Assembly (NCBI RefSeq): GCF_007655305.1
Contig: NZ_VLOG01000042.1
Location: forward strand, 48,592-112,591
Reading direction: 5' to 3'
From: Algoriphagus algorifonticola
GTDB lineage: Bacteria; Bacteroidota; Bacteroidia; Cytophagales; Cyclobacteriaceae
Length of the DNA stretch: 64,000 nt
Shown here: positions 63,884 through 64,000 of the stretch, piece by piece
How the letters are laid out: the number at the start of each line of letters is the position of its first letter
Numbering within the stretch: the first letter of the stretch is position 1
Made by a program: the position numbers and the translations under genes
Notes under the pieces: model-generated
Told to the model about the DNA's origin: nothing
The model's database searches: none
The model's input: only the letters and a program-made list of their open reading frames with translations

Positions 63884-64000
63884 CAATAAGCCTGACTTTG
63901 AAGCAAACTTTGCTAAGTTGAGCTGAGTCAAAAAGTGTTTTAACCCGAAATATGCAGTAGACTTCTTATTACGAGTCCAAACCGCTTCAAAATCAATCGC

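Overview
The window looks like a chromosomal segment of an AT-rich Bacteroidota, most likely Cytophagales/Cyclobacteriaceae (Algoriphagus-like). The pointers are a SusC/SusD pair, two proteins with C-terminal type IX secretion (T9SS) sorting tails, DUF5916 and OMP_b-brl_3 outer-membrane proteins, many lipoproteins and starts lacking Shine-Dalgarno sites. The genus is inference. About 54 protein genes are supported, two of them frameshifted, plus one tRNA-Ala(GGC).

Layout. 1-3.9 kb: end of a SusC/SusD uptake locus. 4-9.9 kb: complete 2-oxoglutarate dehydrogenase set (sucA, sucB, lpdA). 10-18.4 kb: single enzymes (DUF2520, pirin, M20 hydrolase, acyl-ACP desaturase, SMP-30-like and esterase lipoproteins, M19 dipeptidase). 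18.5-23.9 kb: glycine-rich T9SS protein, clpB, CPXCG protein and FMN-binding protein. 23.9-34 kb, leftward: DUF5916 protein, TonB-dependent receptor-like protein, Kef-type antiporter, Ca/Na antiporter, broken TspO-like gene and disulfide oxidoreductase. 34.2-37.8 kb: an island of small unknown genes. 37.8-46 kb: S9 peptidase, membrane protein, amidohydrolase and FG-GAP/T9SS protein. 46.2-49 kb: murF, a RAYT transposase cassette that has duplicated the murF tail, and a PIN/DUF6364 toxin-antitoxin pair with a frameshifted toxin. 49-57.4 kb: housekeeping genes (HAD phosphatase, tRNA-Ala, recR, clpS, symporter, ATL protein, MscS, SDR, NTF2-like, GreA-like). 57.4-62.7 kb: threonine operon with a candidate attenuator. 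62.8-63.9 kb: GH43 lipoprotein.

The most unusual signal is a roughly 90-112 nt leader element present four times at three loci: before the dipeptidase gene, before thrC, and twice in tandem before an outer-membrane protein gene. In every copy the ATG lies in the 3' arm of a six-base stem. The stem is CATGTG/CACATG in two copies and CATCTG/CAGATG in the other two, a compensatory change that suggests selection for an RNA hairpin covering the start codon. Other notable items are a thr leader peptide rich in Thr, Met and Ile codons, an 18-bp perfect inverted repeat upstream of it, the murF tail duplication around the RAYT cassette, and paired palindromic operator-like boxes at the toxin-antitoxin promoter.
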